Shown: positions 17,559-26,523, counted from the first letter of the stretch. The stretch: 64,000 nucleotides of DNA from Antarctobacter heliothermus (GCF_900188425.1 NZ_FZON01000001.1:124001-188000), one strand, 5' to 3'. The notes: generated by a model not told the origin, from the sequence alone. Numbers and translations: made by a program.

Positions 17559-18277
17559 CCGCGCGTATGGACACCTCCCCGCTCACCGAACTGCGCCACT
17601 GCCATCGGACCTATGACCGGGGGCGTATTGTGGCGCTGAACGACGTGTCCCTGAAAATCGGCCATGGCGAACTGGTGTCGATCACCGGCCCCAGCGGCTG
17701 TGGCAAGTCCACGCTGCTTGACATCATGTGTGGCCTTGAGGAACCCAAGCCGGGTGAGGTGTTCTTTGACGGCCACCGCATTCAGGGGCGCAGCGCCTGG
17801 GCACGGCTGCGCGCGGCGCGCATCGGCTTTGTCTTTCAGACCTTTCACCTGATCCCGTCGCTGAGCGTGGCAGAAAACATCGAACTGGCGATGCTGACGC
17901 AAACCCGGACGCAACGTGCGCGTCGGGCGCGCGTCGCCGAATTGCTGGAGGTGCTTGGCCTTGGGTTGCGCGCCGCGCAGTTTCCGCTGGAACTGTCGGG
18001 CGGCGAACGGCAGCGTGTCGCCATCGCGCGGGCCCTTGCGAACAGGCCCGGACTGGTCATCGCCGATGAACCGACCGGCAGCCTCGACTCCAAAAGCAGC
18101 GCGCAGATCGTCGACCTGCTGGAGGGGTTGCAGCGCCAAGAGGGCATCACGGTCGTGATCGTCACCCATGACCCCAACATCGCCGCCCGCTGCGACCGAC
18201 GGATCAACATGTGCGACGGCCAGATCGTCTCTGACCTGACAACCGCGCCGCTGCGGCCCGAGGGGGCAACCCCATGA
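17555..18277 (+). CDS. ABC transporter ATP-binding protein, MacB/LolD type
   Basis: A 240-residue ABC ATPase: Walker A GPSGCGKST (45-53), Q-loop VFQTFHLIPSLSV, signature LSGGERQRV (147-155) and Walker B VIADEPTGSLD. The last block and the FHLIPSLSVAENIEL region are typical of the LolD/MacB/FtsE group, which works with FtsX-fold permeases. It starts at a GTG overlapping the previous stop (GTGA); an ATG at 17567 is the alternative. The permease gene follows with a four-base overlap. Substrate is unknown; the MlaC-like partner suggests lipid or lipoprotein traffic. Confidence 0.92.
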   Translation: MTARMDTSPLTELRHCHRTYDRGRIVALNDVSLKIGHGELVSITGPSGCGKSTLLDIMCGLEEPKPGEVFFDGHRIQGRSAWARLRAARIGFVFQTFHLIPSLSVAENIELAMLTQTRTQRARRARVAELLEVLGLGLRAAQFPLELSGGERQRVAIARALANRPGLVIADEPTGSLDSKSSAQIVDLLEGLQRQEGITVVIVTHDPNIAARCDRRINMCDGQIVSDLTTAPLRPEGATP

Positions 18278-19392
18278 ACCTGGCCACCCTGCCCTGGCGC
18301 AGCCTGACCGCGCAACGCGTGCGATCCACATTGACCGTGCTGGGCATCGCGGTGGCCGTCGGGGCCTTCATCGCTCTGACCGGCCTGACGCGCGGAATAC
18401 AGCATTCCTTTGATACCGGGATCGGCGACACCGGGGCGGATTTCGTGGTCAGCCAGCGCAATACCTACAGTCTGGTCAGCAGTTCCGTCGCTCAGGACTT
18501 CGACGAGGCCTTGTCTGCCGTTGCCGGGGTCGATCAGGTATCAGGCGTGGTTCTGACCGTCGCGGAACTGGACGAAAGCGCAAACATCTTTGTCACCGGC
18601 TGGCCAAGCGGCAGCTTTTTGTGGTCCTCGCTTGACCTGTATGAGGGAAAAGCGCCGGATGGCCCGCGTGAGTTGGTCCTTGGCCGGTCGATTGCCCGCG
18701 CACTGGGCAAGACCGTGGGGGACGAGGTCAACCTGCAATATGAGACCTTTGTGATTTCCGGATTGTCGCGGTCGGACTCTGTCTTCAACCAGAACATCGC
18801 GATCACGCAATTGCCTGTCCTCCAGGACCTGTTGGGACGCCCGGGGACCGTCTCGCTGTTTCAGATCCGCCTGTCGCGTCCGGTGACACCAACCGTGGCG
18901 GAAGAGGTCCGTCTGGCCTTGGCCGCCGTGTCGCCCCTGCTGGACATCAGCGACAGCGAGTCTTTCGCCGGGAACATGCGGTTCGAGCAAACCCTTGGAA
19001 CCATTGCCTCTGCCGTGTCTCTGGTCATGATCCTCGCCTCGTCGATCCTGGTGGCCAACACGTTGCTGATGTCGGTCTCAGAGCGCAGTCAGGAATTTGG
19101 CATTCTGGCAGCCATCGGCTGGACGCCCGGCATGATCCGCGCGCTGGTGGTGTCAGAGGGGCTGATGATGTGCATGATCGGCAGTATCGCGGGCGTCGGT
19201 CTGGGCATCGGTGCGATGTACGTCGTGTCGTGGATGCAGGTGTTTGCCGGGTTGCTGGAACCCTACATCACGCTGGGCATTGTGGGTCAGGCCACAGGCT
19301 GGGTCTGCCTTGTCGGCACGGCGGCAGCGTTTTATCCGGCGTGGCGTGTCACGCGGATTGCCCCCTCGGCGGCGCTGCGCGGGTTGCGCTGA
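18274..19392 (+). CDS. FtsX-fold ABC transporter permease (MacB-like)
   Basis: A 372-residue inner-membrane protein. One helix near residues 20-40, a large periplasmic domain (about 45-250) of MacB_PCD type, then three helices (about 250-275, 295-325 and 335-362) that match FtsX permeases, with the ERSQEFGILAAIGWTP coupling-helix motif. The architecture is that of mechanotransmission transporters such as MacB and LolC/E. It is translationally coupled to the ATPase gene. Together with the MlaC-like protein it probably moves lipid or lipoprotein across the periplasm; no outer-membrane channel gene is adjacent. Confidence 0.9.
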   Translation: MNLATLPWRSLTAQRVRSTLTVLGIAVAVGAFIALTGLTRGIQHSFDTGIGDTGADFVVSQRNTYSLVSSSVAQDFDEALSAVAGVDQVSGVVLTVAELDESANIFVTGWPSGSFLWSSLDLYEGKAPDGPRELVLGRSIARALGKTVGDEVNLQYETFVISGLSRSDSVFNQNIAITQLPVLQDLLGRPGTVSLFQIRLSRPVTPTVAEEVRLALAAVSPLLDISDSESFAGNMRFEQTLGTIASAVSLVMILASSILVANTLLMSVSERSQEFGILAAIGWTPGMIRALVVSEGLMMCMIGSIAGVGLGIGAMYVVSWMQVFAGLLEPYITLGIVGQATGWVCLVGTAAAFYPAWRVTRIAPSAALRGLR

Positions 19393-19409
19393 CCCGGGAT
19401 CAGCCCAGA

Positions 19410-20162
19410 TCAGCCCAGAGTGGCCAGCGCCGGAAAGGTTTCCAGCAGCCAGAACGACAGCGACGAGAACCCGCCCGTCAACATCAACAGGCCGATGGTC
19501 CACAGCAAAAGACCCATGGCGCGCTCGATCTGTTCCATGTGCCGTTTCATCCAGCCCATGACCCCGGTCAGGCGCGGCAGGAAGGCCGCGACCAGCAGGA
19601 AGGGCACCCCCAACCCGATGGCATAGACCGCCAGCAGCAATGTCCCGCGCGCCACCGAGGCCTCGGAGGCGGCAAGGCTGAGGATCGCGCCCAGTTGCGG
19701 GCCGATACAGGGTGTCCAGCCAAAGGCAAAGGCGAGGCCCAGAATATACGCCCCAAAGGCCGATCCGCCCCGGTCGCCCGCATCCAGCCGCGCCTCGCGG
19801 TCCAGAAAGCCGATCCGGTAGACGCCGACAAAATGCGCGCCAAAGATCATCACCACGATCCCGGCGGCGGTGTTGAGCCAGTCCTGATACTGGAGAAAGG
19901 CAAGGCCGACGGCGGAGGCGGCAAAGCCCATCAACAGAAAGACCGTCGAGAGACCCAGCACAAAGAAAACGGCAGGCAGCAGCGCCTTGTTCCGGCCCGC
20001 ATCACGCGAGCCCAGATCAGTCACGGACACCCCGCTCATGTAGGCCAGATAGGGCGGCACCACCGGCAGCACGCAGGGGCTGAGGAATGAGATGACCCCG
20101 GCCACCAGCGCCACGATCATGGCGGGCAAGAGCGATGCGTCTATGATTTCGATTCCGAACAT
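19410..20162 (-). CDS. ccdA: Cytochrome c biogenesis protein CcdA
   Basis: A 250-residue, six-helix membrane protein that carries reducing power from cytoplasmic thioredoxin to periplasmic thiol proteins, needed for haem attachment to c-type cytochromes. The two redox cysteines lie in SFLSPCVLPVVPPYL and FGWTPCIGPQLG, the conserved pair of helices 1 and 4. Start is the ATG 20162 (MFGIEIIDAS); a longer in-frame start lacks support. The window also encodes c-type cytochromes at 53-54 kb that would need this pathway. The gene is divergent from tusA. Confidence 0.93.
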   Translation of the reverse strand: MFGIEIIDASLLPAMIVALVAGVISFLSPCVLPVVPPYLAYMSGVSVTDLGSRDAGRNKALLPAVFFVLGLSTVFLLMGFAASAVGLAFLQYQDWLNTAAGIVVMIFGAHFVGVYRIGFLDREARLDAGDRGGSAFGAYILGLAFAFGWTPCIGPQLGAILSLAASEASVARGTLLLAVYAIGLGVPFLLVAAFLPRLTGVMGWMKRHMEQIERAMGLLLWTIGLLMLTGGFSSLSFWLLETFPALATLG

Positions 20163-20272
20163 ATCCCGGGTCTTAGGCCAAAGCGCGGGCGGCGTCACCT
20201 CGCAGCTGTGTCACATCCGCGTGCAATGTGGTCGCGCTTTTCTTCGGGCGGCCAAGGGGCTACATCCGGGCC

Positions 20273-20494
20273 ATGACACATGAACTTGACGCGCTAGGAC
20301 TGCTGTGCCCGCTTCCTGTCCTGAAGGCCCGCAAAAGGCTGCAGGGGCTGGCCTCTGGCGAAGTGTTGATCCTGCACACGGACGACCCCGCGGCGGTGGT
20401 GGATGTGCCGCATTTTTGTGCCGAGGCGGGGCATGTTCTGGACGGGTATGAAGAGGCGGGCAAGGCGATCACCTGGACGATCCGCAAAGGGTGA
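20273..20494 (+). CDS. tusA: TusA-family sulfurtransferase
   Basis: A 73-residue protein of the TusA/SirA family. The catalytic cysteine is Cys12 in the family motif LGLLCPLPVLKARKRL. Members carry persulfide sulfur, for instance to tRNA thio-modification or molybdenum-cofactor enzymes. Length, motif and the closing GHVLDGYEEAG region are typical. The gene faces away from ccdA. Composite palindrome copy 3 begins 11 bases after its stop. Confidence 0.93.
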   Translation: MTHELDALGLLCPLPVLKARKRLQGLASGEVLILHTDDPAAVVDVPHFCAEAGHVLDGYEEAGKAITWTIRKG

Positions 20495-20504
20495 GCCGTG
20501 CGGC

Positions 20505-20556
20505 TGTCCACATGTGGACAGAACAGTGACGTCGCGTCTTCAATGGCTTACGGAGG
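20505..20556 (+). repeat. Composite palindrome element, copy 3
   Basis: TGTCCACATGTGGACA (20505-20520), 18 bases, then TTCAATGGCTTACGGAGG (20539-20556). The palindrome differs from copies 1 and 2 only at its two central bases, preserving symmetry; the 18-mer differs at four positions. It lies between tusA and the methionine aminopeptidase gene, both on the plus strand, 229 bases before the latter. Confidence 0.8.
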
Positions 20557-20784
20557 CGAATTCACACATTGTTAGGTAAATCGCTGCTGATAGGCATGGG
20601 AAATATCCGTCCGCGCCCTGCCCTTGCCGTTCCCGGAGGTGTCTAGGGTCACGGTTTTAGCGACGGGGAAGAAAATGGGGAGTACGCTCCAGAAGGCCCG
20701 TCAGCGCGTCGGGTGCAGACTTTGAGTTGTGCGGACAGGTCGCACTTTCGATGCTACGCTGACCCAACAGCAGAAGGACGGGCA

Positions 20785-21534
20785 ATGACGATCACCAAGC
20801 AGGAAGAGTTGGACGGGCTCAGAGAGATCGGCCGGATTGTCGCGAACACGATGCGTGTCATGGCACAAAAGATGGAGCCAGACATGACAACAGCGGATCT
20901 GGACGCAATCGGGCGCGAATTTATGGAGCGCGAAGGGGCGGTTTCAGCACCGCAATCGACCTATGGGTTTCCAGGTGCCACCTGCATCAGCGTGAACGAA
21001 GAGATCGCGCATGGGATTCCGGGAAAGCGCGTGATTGCAAAGGGCGATATGGTCAACATTGACGTCTCCGCTTCCAAAAACGGTTACTTCGCGGATACCG
21101 GCGCGACGTTTTGTGTCCCCCCGGTTGCCCCGTCTCTGGGCAAACTGTGTCGCGATGGACGGCGCGCAATGCAAATCGGGATTGCACAGGTTGGGCGGGA
21201 TCGCCCGGTGGCCGGTATTGGCAAGGCCATCGGACGCTTTGCGTCGCACCGGGGGTACACTTTGATCAGAAACCTTGCGAGCCACGGCGTGGGGCGCGCC
21301 CTGCACGAATATCCCGAAGAGATCGCGACGTGGCCGACCCGTGGCGACAGGCGCCGGATCGGGAACGGTTTAGTCATGACTGTGGAACCCTTCCTTTCGA
21401 AAGGAGGATTGTGGGCAAACGAGGGACGCGATGGCTGGACTCTGTATAGCGAGCCGACCGCGCCTGTTGTGCAGTATGAGCACACAGTTGTGGCGACGGA
21501 TCGCGGCGCCATTATCGTGACAATGCCCGGTTAA
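20785..21534 (+). CDS. map: Type I methionine aminopeptidase
   Basis: A 249-residue metallo-aminopeptidase that removes N-terminal methionine. All five metal ligands are present: Asp93 (NIDVS), Asp104 (ADTGATF), His167 (LASHGVG), Glu201 (MTVEP) and Glu232 (YEHTV); His76 fits the substrate-binding histidine. Third positions look less G/C-biased than in neighbours (for example agag-agatc and ggtttagtc stretches), hinting at acquisition. It stands alone with 290 bases upstream. Start is ATG 20785 after GAAGGACGGGCA. A second, canonical map gene is likely elsewhere in the genome. Confidence 0.93.
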   Translation: MTITKQEELDGLREIGRIVANTMRVMAQKMEPDMTTADLDAIGREFMEREGAVSAPQSTYGFPGATCISVNEEIAHGIPGKRVIAKGDMVNIDVSASKNGYFADTGATFCVPPVAPSLGKLCRDGRRAMQIGIAQVGRDRPVAGIGKAIGRFASHRGYTLIRNLASHGVGRALHEYPEEIATWPTRGDRRRIGNGLVMTVEPFLSKGGLWANEGRDGWTLYSEPTAPVVQYEHTVVATDRGAIIVTMPG

Positions 21535-21617
21535 TCCATTTCTGTCGGGTCGTTACGGCACCTGCACGCACATCCCCCCAGATCTTGAGGTCTTGTCCCC
21601 CGCCTGCGCGGAACAAC

Positions 21618-21647
21618 AAAAAGCCCCGCGAAAACGCGGGGCTTTTT
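21618..21647. terminator. Bidirectional terminator between map and rne
   Basis: AAAAA, then the perfect stem GCCCCGCG (21623-21630), loop AAAA, CGCGGGGC (21635-21642), then TTTTT. The A- and T-runs on either side let the hairpin end transcription of both convergent genes. It lies 83 bases after the aminopeptidase stop and 19 bases from the rne stop codon. Confidence 0.92.
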
Positions 21648-21666
21648 AATGTTCATTTGGTCCGGA

Positions 21667-24600
21667 TCAGCTGCCCAGTGACCACCAGCCACGGCGCTTG
21701 GGCTTGTCGTCGGCCTCTGCGGGCTCCGGGGCCTCGGCGGCGGGTGCCGGTGTGGGTTCTGGTGTAGATTCGGGCGCGGGTTCCGGGGTGGGCGCGGGTT
21801 CGGCGCTGGCCACCTCGACGGGGGCCGGTTCCGCCTGTGCTTCCTCCGGTGCCGGTGCCGTTTCTGGAGCCGTTTCAGGGGCCGTTTCGGCGACCGGCGT
21901 TTCGGCGACCTCGGCAGCGGGGGCCGCCGGTTGCACCGGCGTCTCCGCCGCAATCGGCGTGCCGACCGCCTCGGCGATCACATCCGCAGCCTTGCGCCGC
22001 GTGCGGGCGCGCTTGGGCTTGGCGTCGGTGTCGGGCGCGGTGGCCTCAACCGGGTCCGGTGTCTTGTCCTCAGTCGCCTGGGCAACCACTTCGGGCGTCT
22101 CGGCGTCCGGCGTGGGTGCGTCGGCAGGCTGCGCATCGGCAACTGGCGCATCGGCAACTGGCGAAGCCTCTGCCACAACGGGCTCTGCCGCAGGGGCGGC
22201 ATCGGCAGTTTCTGTCACGGTATCCGTGGACTTGCTGCGTGACCGGCGCGACCGCGTGCGGGTGCGCTTGGGTTTGGGCGCATCCTCGGCGGTCTGCGGG
22301 GCGTCGGCCCCTTCGACCGTCTCAGCCGTGTCACCGGCGGGCGCGGCCGTGGCCATTTCAGGCTGGCGCGCGTCATCATCCGACGAGTCACTGTCACCGT
22401 TGTCGCCGTTGTTGTCGCCGTTATCCCCATTCTCGCCGTTGTCCTTGGACTTCGACTTGCGCCGACGCCGACGACGGCGCTTTTTCGCCTTGTCGTCTTC
22501 GCCGGTCTCCTCCGCCTGCGGTGCGGCGGCAGGCGCGGCCTCGGGGGCTGTGGTCTCGACGATCTCCGCGTCTTCGATCTCTTCCTCGTAGTCCTCGTCC
22601 ACCTGATCCATCAGCGAGGTATCGACGGAGACCACCGGCGCGGTCGCCTCTGGCACCACGCGGGTCGCGGTCTTGAACTTCTCCAGTGTGAAGTCGGGCG
22701 AGACCAGATGCGGTTCGCCCTCGATCCGGACCGACATGCCATAGCGCGTCTCGATCTGGAGGATGTGTTCGCGTTTCTGGTTCATCAGGTAGTTGGCGAT
22801 GCCCACCGGGCATTTCACCAGCACCTCGCGCGAGCGGCGGCGCACGCCTTCTTCTTCGATCTGGCGCAGCACCTGTAGCGACAGATTGTCATCCGAGCGG
22901 ATCAGCCCGGTGCCGTGGCAGGCCGGGCAAGGCTGGGTTGTCGCCTCGATCATGCCGGGGCGCAGACGCTGGCGCGACATTTCCATCAGGCCAAAGCCCG
23001 AGATGCGGCCCACCTGAATACGCGCGCGGTCTGTTTTCAGCTTGTCCTTGATGCGCTTTTCGACGGCGGCGTTGTTCTTGCGCTCATCCATGTCGATGAA
23101 GTCGATGACGATCAGGCCGGCAAGGTCGCGCAGACGCAACTGGCGGGCCACCTCTTCGGCGGCCTCAAGGTTGGTCTTGGTGGCGGTTTCCTCGATCGAG
23201 CCCTCTTTGGTGGCGCGGCCAGAGTTCACGTCGATGGCCACCAGCGCCTCTGTCACACCGATCACGATGTAACCGCCGGATTTCAGCTGCACGGTCGGGT
23301 TGAACATGCCGCCTAGGTAGGATTCGACCTGAAAGCGCGCGAACAGCGGCATCTGGTCGTGGTAGTGCTGCACGTTTTTGGCGTGGGACGGCATGATCAT
23401 CTTCATGAAGTCCTTGGCGACGCGGTAGCCGCGTTCGCCCTCGACCAGAACCTCGTCGATCTCGCGGCTGTACAGATCGCGGATCGAGCGTTTGATCAGG
23501 TCGCCCTCTTCGTAGATCTTGGCGGGGGCGATGGATTTCAGTGTCAGTTCACGGATCTGTTCCCACAGGCGCTGGAGGTATTCGTAGTCGCGCTTGATCT
23601 CTGTCTTGGTGCGTTTCGCGCCAGCGGTGCGGATGATCAGCCCGGCGCCCTTGGGGACGTCGATGCTGGTGGCGATTTCCTTGAGCTTGGAGCGGTCGGC
23701 GGCATTGGTGATCTTGCGGCTGATGCCACCACCGCGCGCGGTGTTGGGCATCAGGACGCAGTAGCGACCGGCGAGCGACAGGTAGGTGGTCAGGGCCGCG
23801 CCCTTGTTGCCGCGCTCTTCCTTGACGACCTGCACCAGCATGATCTGGCGGACCTTGATCACTTCCTGGATCTTGTAGCGGCGCACGCGGGGTTTGCGGA
23901 CCGGGCGGATGTCTTCGTGGGTGTCGTCGTCGGCAACGGATTCGATCGAGGCATCGCGGGCGGCGGCGTCGTCCTGCGCGTCGTCCTCGTCCTCATCTTC
24001 GTCGTCGCTGTCGTCGCGGGCGGTGTCCGCCGCGTCGGTGTCGGTCGTGTCCGCCGCAGGGGTGACGGCCTCTGCCTGAACCGGCGCGGCGACGGGCGCG
24101 GGTTCGCCTGTGTCGGTGGCTTCGGGATCTTGCGAGACCACGGCGGCCTCATCCCGGGTGCCTTCGGCGATGGGGCGCGGCGGGGTGGTGTCGGTCGTCT
24201 CGGGCGCGTCGTCTTCGTCCGGTGTTGCGGGCGGTGTTGCGGGCGGTGTTGCGGGCGCGGCGCTGTCGGCGGTGTCGACCGGGGTTGCGTCCTCTGCCGC
24301 AGGCATCGGCGTCAGATCCGCCTCGGGGGCGGCGGCGGGCGTGTCAGGTGCGACGGGTGCAACTTCGGGCGCGGTCTCCTGCGCGGAGGCCTGCGGTTCT
24401 ACAGGGGCGGCGGCAGGGGTCGCCTCATCGGCGTCCTGCGGTTCCTGCACCGGGGTTTCGTGCACGGTTTCCATCGGCGACAGGCCCTCACCCGGCGCGC
24501 CGGTTTCGAGATCCTCATCAAGGTCGATGGTTTCCATACCGCTGATTTCACGCGGCTTTTGGTCTGCTGCCTGCTCGGGTCTTTGCTCTGCCGCGGCCTC

Positions 24601-24993
24601 TGCCGACGCGGGTTTATCCGCTGTATCGGACGGCTTGGAGGTCCGTTTGCGCGACCGCGAACGGGATTTCCGGGGTTTTTCTTCTTCCTCGGCGGCGGCC
24701 TTGGCAGCCTCTTCCTCTTCGGCCATCAGCGCCTGACGGTCGGCGATGGGGATCTGGTAATAGTCGGGGTGAATTTCCGAGAACGCCAAAAAGCCGTGGC
24801 GGTTGCCGCCGTAATCGACAAAGGCCGCCTGCAACGAGGGCTCGACCCGCGTGATCTTGGCTAGATAGATATTACCGGCGAGCTGCCGCTTGTTTTCAGA
24901 TTCAAAGTCAAATTCCTCAACCTTGTTTCCGTCCACCACCACAACGCGGGTCTCTTCCGCGTGGGTGGCGTCGATGAGCATTTTCTTAGCCAT
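21667..24993 (-). CDS. rne: Ribonuclease E
   Basis: A 1108-residue endoribonuclease that starts mRNA decay and processes rRNA. An S1 domain begins at about residue 38 (NIYLAKITRVEPSLQAAFVD) and is split by a roughly 275-residue Ala/Pro/Glu-rich insertion (about 95-370) before resuming at VRRYKIQEVIKVRQIMLVQV. The catalytic block AIDVNSGRATKEGSIEETAT is near 580 and FIDMDERKNN follows. The zinc-link CPACHGTG is near 689. The last about 280 residues are a low-complexity, charged scaffold for degradosome partners ending in KPKRRGWWSLGS. Start ATG 24993. Confidence 0.95.
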   Translation of the reverse strand: MAKKMLIDATHAEETRVVVVDGNKVEEFDFESENKRQLAGNIYLAKITRVEPSLQAAFVDYGGNRHGFLAFSEIHPDYYQIPIADRQALMAEEEEAAKAAAEEEEKPRKSRSRSRKRTSKPSDTADKPASAEAAAEQRPEQAADQKPREISGMETIDLDEDLETGAPGEGLSPMETVHETPVQEPQDADEATPAAAPVEPQASAQETAPEVAPVAPDTPAAAPEADLTPMPAAEDATPVDTADSAAPATPPATPPATPDEDDAPETTDTTPPRPIAEGTRDEAAVVSQDPEATDTGEPAPVAAPVQAEAVTPAADTTDTDAADTARDDSDDEDEDEDDAQDDAAARDASIESVADDDTHEDIRPVRKPRVRRYKIQEVIKVRQIMLVQVVKEERGNKGAALTTYLSLAGRYCVLMPNTARGGGISRKITNAADRSKLKEIATSIDVPKGAGLIIRTAGAKRTKTEIKRDYEYLQRLWEQIRELTLKSIAPAKIYEEGDLIKRSIRDLYSREIDEVLVEGERGYRVAKDFMKMIMPSHAKNVQHYHDQMPLFARFQVESYLGGMFNPTVQLKSGGYIVIGVTEALVAIDVNSGRATKEGSIEETATKTNLEAAEEVARQLRLRDLAGLIVIDFIDMDERKNNAAVEKRIKDKLKTDRARIQVGRISGFGLMEMSRQRLRPGMIEATTQPCPACHGTGLIRSDDNLSLQVLRQIEEEGVRRRSREVLVKCPVGIANYLMNQKREHILQIETRYGMSVRIEGEPHLVSPDFTLEKFKTATRVVPEATAPVVSVDTSLMDQVDEDYEEEIEDAEIVETTAPEAAPAAAPQAEETGEDDKAKKRRRRRRRKSKSKDNGENGDNGDNNGDNGDSDSSDDDARQPEMATAAPAGDTAETVEGADAPQTAEDAPKPKRTRTRSRRSRSKSTDTVTETADAAPAAEPVVAEASPVADAPVADAQPADAPTPDAETPEVVAQATEDKTPDPVEATAPDTDAKPKRARTRRKAADVIAEAVGTPIAAETPVQPAAPAAEVAETPVAETAPETAPETAPAPEEAQAEPAPVEVASAEPAPTPEPAPESTPEPTPAPAAEAPEPAEADDKPKRRGWWSLGS

Positions 24994-25016
24994 GTTATCC
25001 GTTTGCACGGCGCACG

Positions 25017-25045
25017 CCTCCGCGGCCCAGGTGGGGCCCCGGAGG
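25017..25045 (-). promoter_or_regulatory. Hairpin in the rne leader
   Basis: CCTCCG (25017-25022) pairs with CGGAGG (25040-25045) and the inner GGCCC/GGGGCC segments extend the stem around AGGT. In the rne mRNA this would be a stable structure 24-52 bases upstream of the AUG, close enough to affect ribosome access or RNase E self-cleavage. The structure is visible; the role is inferred from the known autoregulation of rne in E. coli. Confidence 0.4.
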
Positions 25046-25333
25046 TTGCGGCGTGTCTTGTCTGGGCGAGATGGTGCGCGACGGCACGGCGGGAGCCATT
25101 GGTCCCTGCCTCGTGCCTGATGTCATTCGCGCGCTTCATCGCGGTTCTTCTCCGACGCCTGTCTTCGGCAAGTGAACCGAAGCGGCGCCCATTCATTGAG
25201 CCCGTCGCATGTTGCGGTCCGGGCGGGGTCTTTGGCCTTGCGGCCCGATCGGTCTGTCCGGGTCCGGTTTGTCAGGGTCCACGGTCAGCGAAACTGGTCG
25301 GCGCGGGGTAATACACACGCGGCCTGACCGCTA

Positions 25334-25362
25334 ACATAAGGCGTGCAAAGGGGCAAAGACAA
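25334..25362 (-). promoter_or_regulatory. Predicted sigma-70 promoter of rne
   Basis: On the minus strand TTGTCT and TTATGT are separated by 17 bases, a fair match to -35 and -10 boxes at ideal spacing. Transcription would begin near 25327, about 333 bases before the rne start codon. Confidence 0.4.
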
Positions 25363-25548
25363 TAGGTCATGTCGGGCGGGACGCTTACGCAAAGGGATAG
25401 GCCCCGAAATTGGGCGCCTGACTGCCTTTGACGTCGCGTCTGGAGCGGCCTCTGACGTGTCCTCTGGCGTGGCGTCGCCACGCCCTGTGCGCGCCGCCCG
25501 GACAGACGGCGCGCACAAGGTAGCGGGCAGTGGGCAGCGCGCTGAGGG

Positions 25549-26421
25549 TCAGCCCATGGCCCGCAGGCGTTTGATCAGGCTGGAGGTGTCCCAGCGCCCG
25601 CCGCCCAGTTTCTGCACGTCCTTGTAGAACTGATCCACAAGCGCGGTGACGGGCAGCGAGGCACCGACCTCATCCGCGGTGCGCAGGCAGATGTTGAGAT
25701 CCTTGCGCATCCAGTCAACGGCAAAGCCGTGTTCGAATTCATCCGCGATCATCGTCTTGTAACGGTTGACCATCTGCCACGACCCGGCCGCACCGCCGCC
25801 GATCACATCGACCACCGCCGCCCCGTCCAGACCGGCCTTTTCGGCAAAGTGCAGCCCCTCTGACAGGCCCTGCACCAGACCGGCAATACAGATCTGGTTG
25901 ACCATCTTGGTCAACTGGCCTGCGCCCGACTCTCCCAGACGGCGGCACATCTTGGCATAGGCAGTCATCACCGGCTCTGCCGCGTCATAGACCGGCGCAT
26001 CGCCGCCACACATGATCACAAGCTGGCCATTTTCCGCCCCTGCCTGCCCGCCGGACACCGGCGCATCGACAAAGGACAGACCCGCCTTGGCGGCCTCGGC
26101 ATACAGCTCTGCGGTGACCTGCGCCGACACGGTGGTGTGATCGACAAATGTGGCCCCCTGCCCCATGCCGGCAAAGGCGCCGTCCGCGCCGGTGCAAACA
26201 CCGCGCAGATCATCGTCATTGCCCACGCAGGCCATGATAAATTCGGCCCCCTGCGCCGCCTCACGCGGGGTTGCCGCATGGGCTCCGCCATGTTCGGCCA
26301 CCCATTTTTCGGCTTTGGCGGTGGTGCGGTTGTAGACGGTCACGTCATGTCCGGCCTTGGCCAGATGCCCTGCCATGGGATAGCCCATAACGCCCAGACC
26401 CAGAAATGCGACTTTTGCCAT
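25549..26421 (-). CDS. NAD(P)-dependent 3-hydroxyacid dehydrogenase family protein
   Basis: A 290-residue member of the 3-hydroxyisobutyrate dehydrogenase/beta-hydroxyacid dehydrogenase family. The nucleotide-binding motif GLGVMGYPMAGHLAKAG is at residues 7-23, the substrate motif DAPVSGGQAGAENGQL is at about 117-132, and the catalytic lysine is in GQLTKMVNQ near 166-174. Substrates in this family include 3-hydroxyisobutyrate, tartronate semialdehyde and succinate semialdehyde; which applies is not clear. The ATG 26421 has GGGAGAG just upstream. It is divergent from the penicillin acylase-like gene. Confidence 0.9.
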   Translation of the reverse strand: MAKVAFLGLGVMGYPMAGHLAKAGHDVTVYNRTTAKAEKWVAEHGGAHAATPREAAQGAEFIMACVGNDDDLRGVCTGADGAFAGMGQGATFVDHTTVSAQVTAELYAEAAKAGLSFVDAPVSGGQAGAENGQLVIMCGGDAPVYDAAEPVMTAYAKMCRRLGESGAGQLTKMVNQICIAGLVQGLSEGLHFAEKAGLDGAAVVDVIGGGAAGSWQMVNRYKTMIADEFEHGFAVDWMRKDLNICLRTADEVGASLPVTALVDQFYKDVQKLGGGRWDTSSLIKRLRAMG

Positions 26422-26523
26422 TGATCTCTCCCTCATCGGACCAGCCCGCCTGCCCTTGGCAAGCCCGGGCTGGCAAGTTAATCCCGGTGCATTCTGACCT
26501 ACCCCAACTGGACGGAGAGGGAA

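Larger units (their letters stand above)
24994..25548. other. Long leader region upstream of rne
   Basis: No gene is seen in these 555 bases between the start of rne and the end of the dehydrogenase-like gene, both on the minus strand. Short open frames on either strand look like chance. The proximal part holds a GC-rich hairpin (25017-25045) about 24 bases before the rne start codon, and a promoter-like pair sits near 25334-25362, which would give a leader of about 330 bases. E. coli rne has a similarly long, self-regulating leader. Confidence 0.6.

Noticed and set aside
23359-24864. Long plus-strand open frame inside rne
   Set aside because: Shadow of the low-complexity insertion of rne; Gly/Val-rich translation with no domain or start site.
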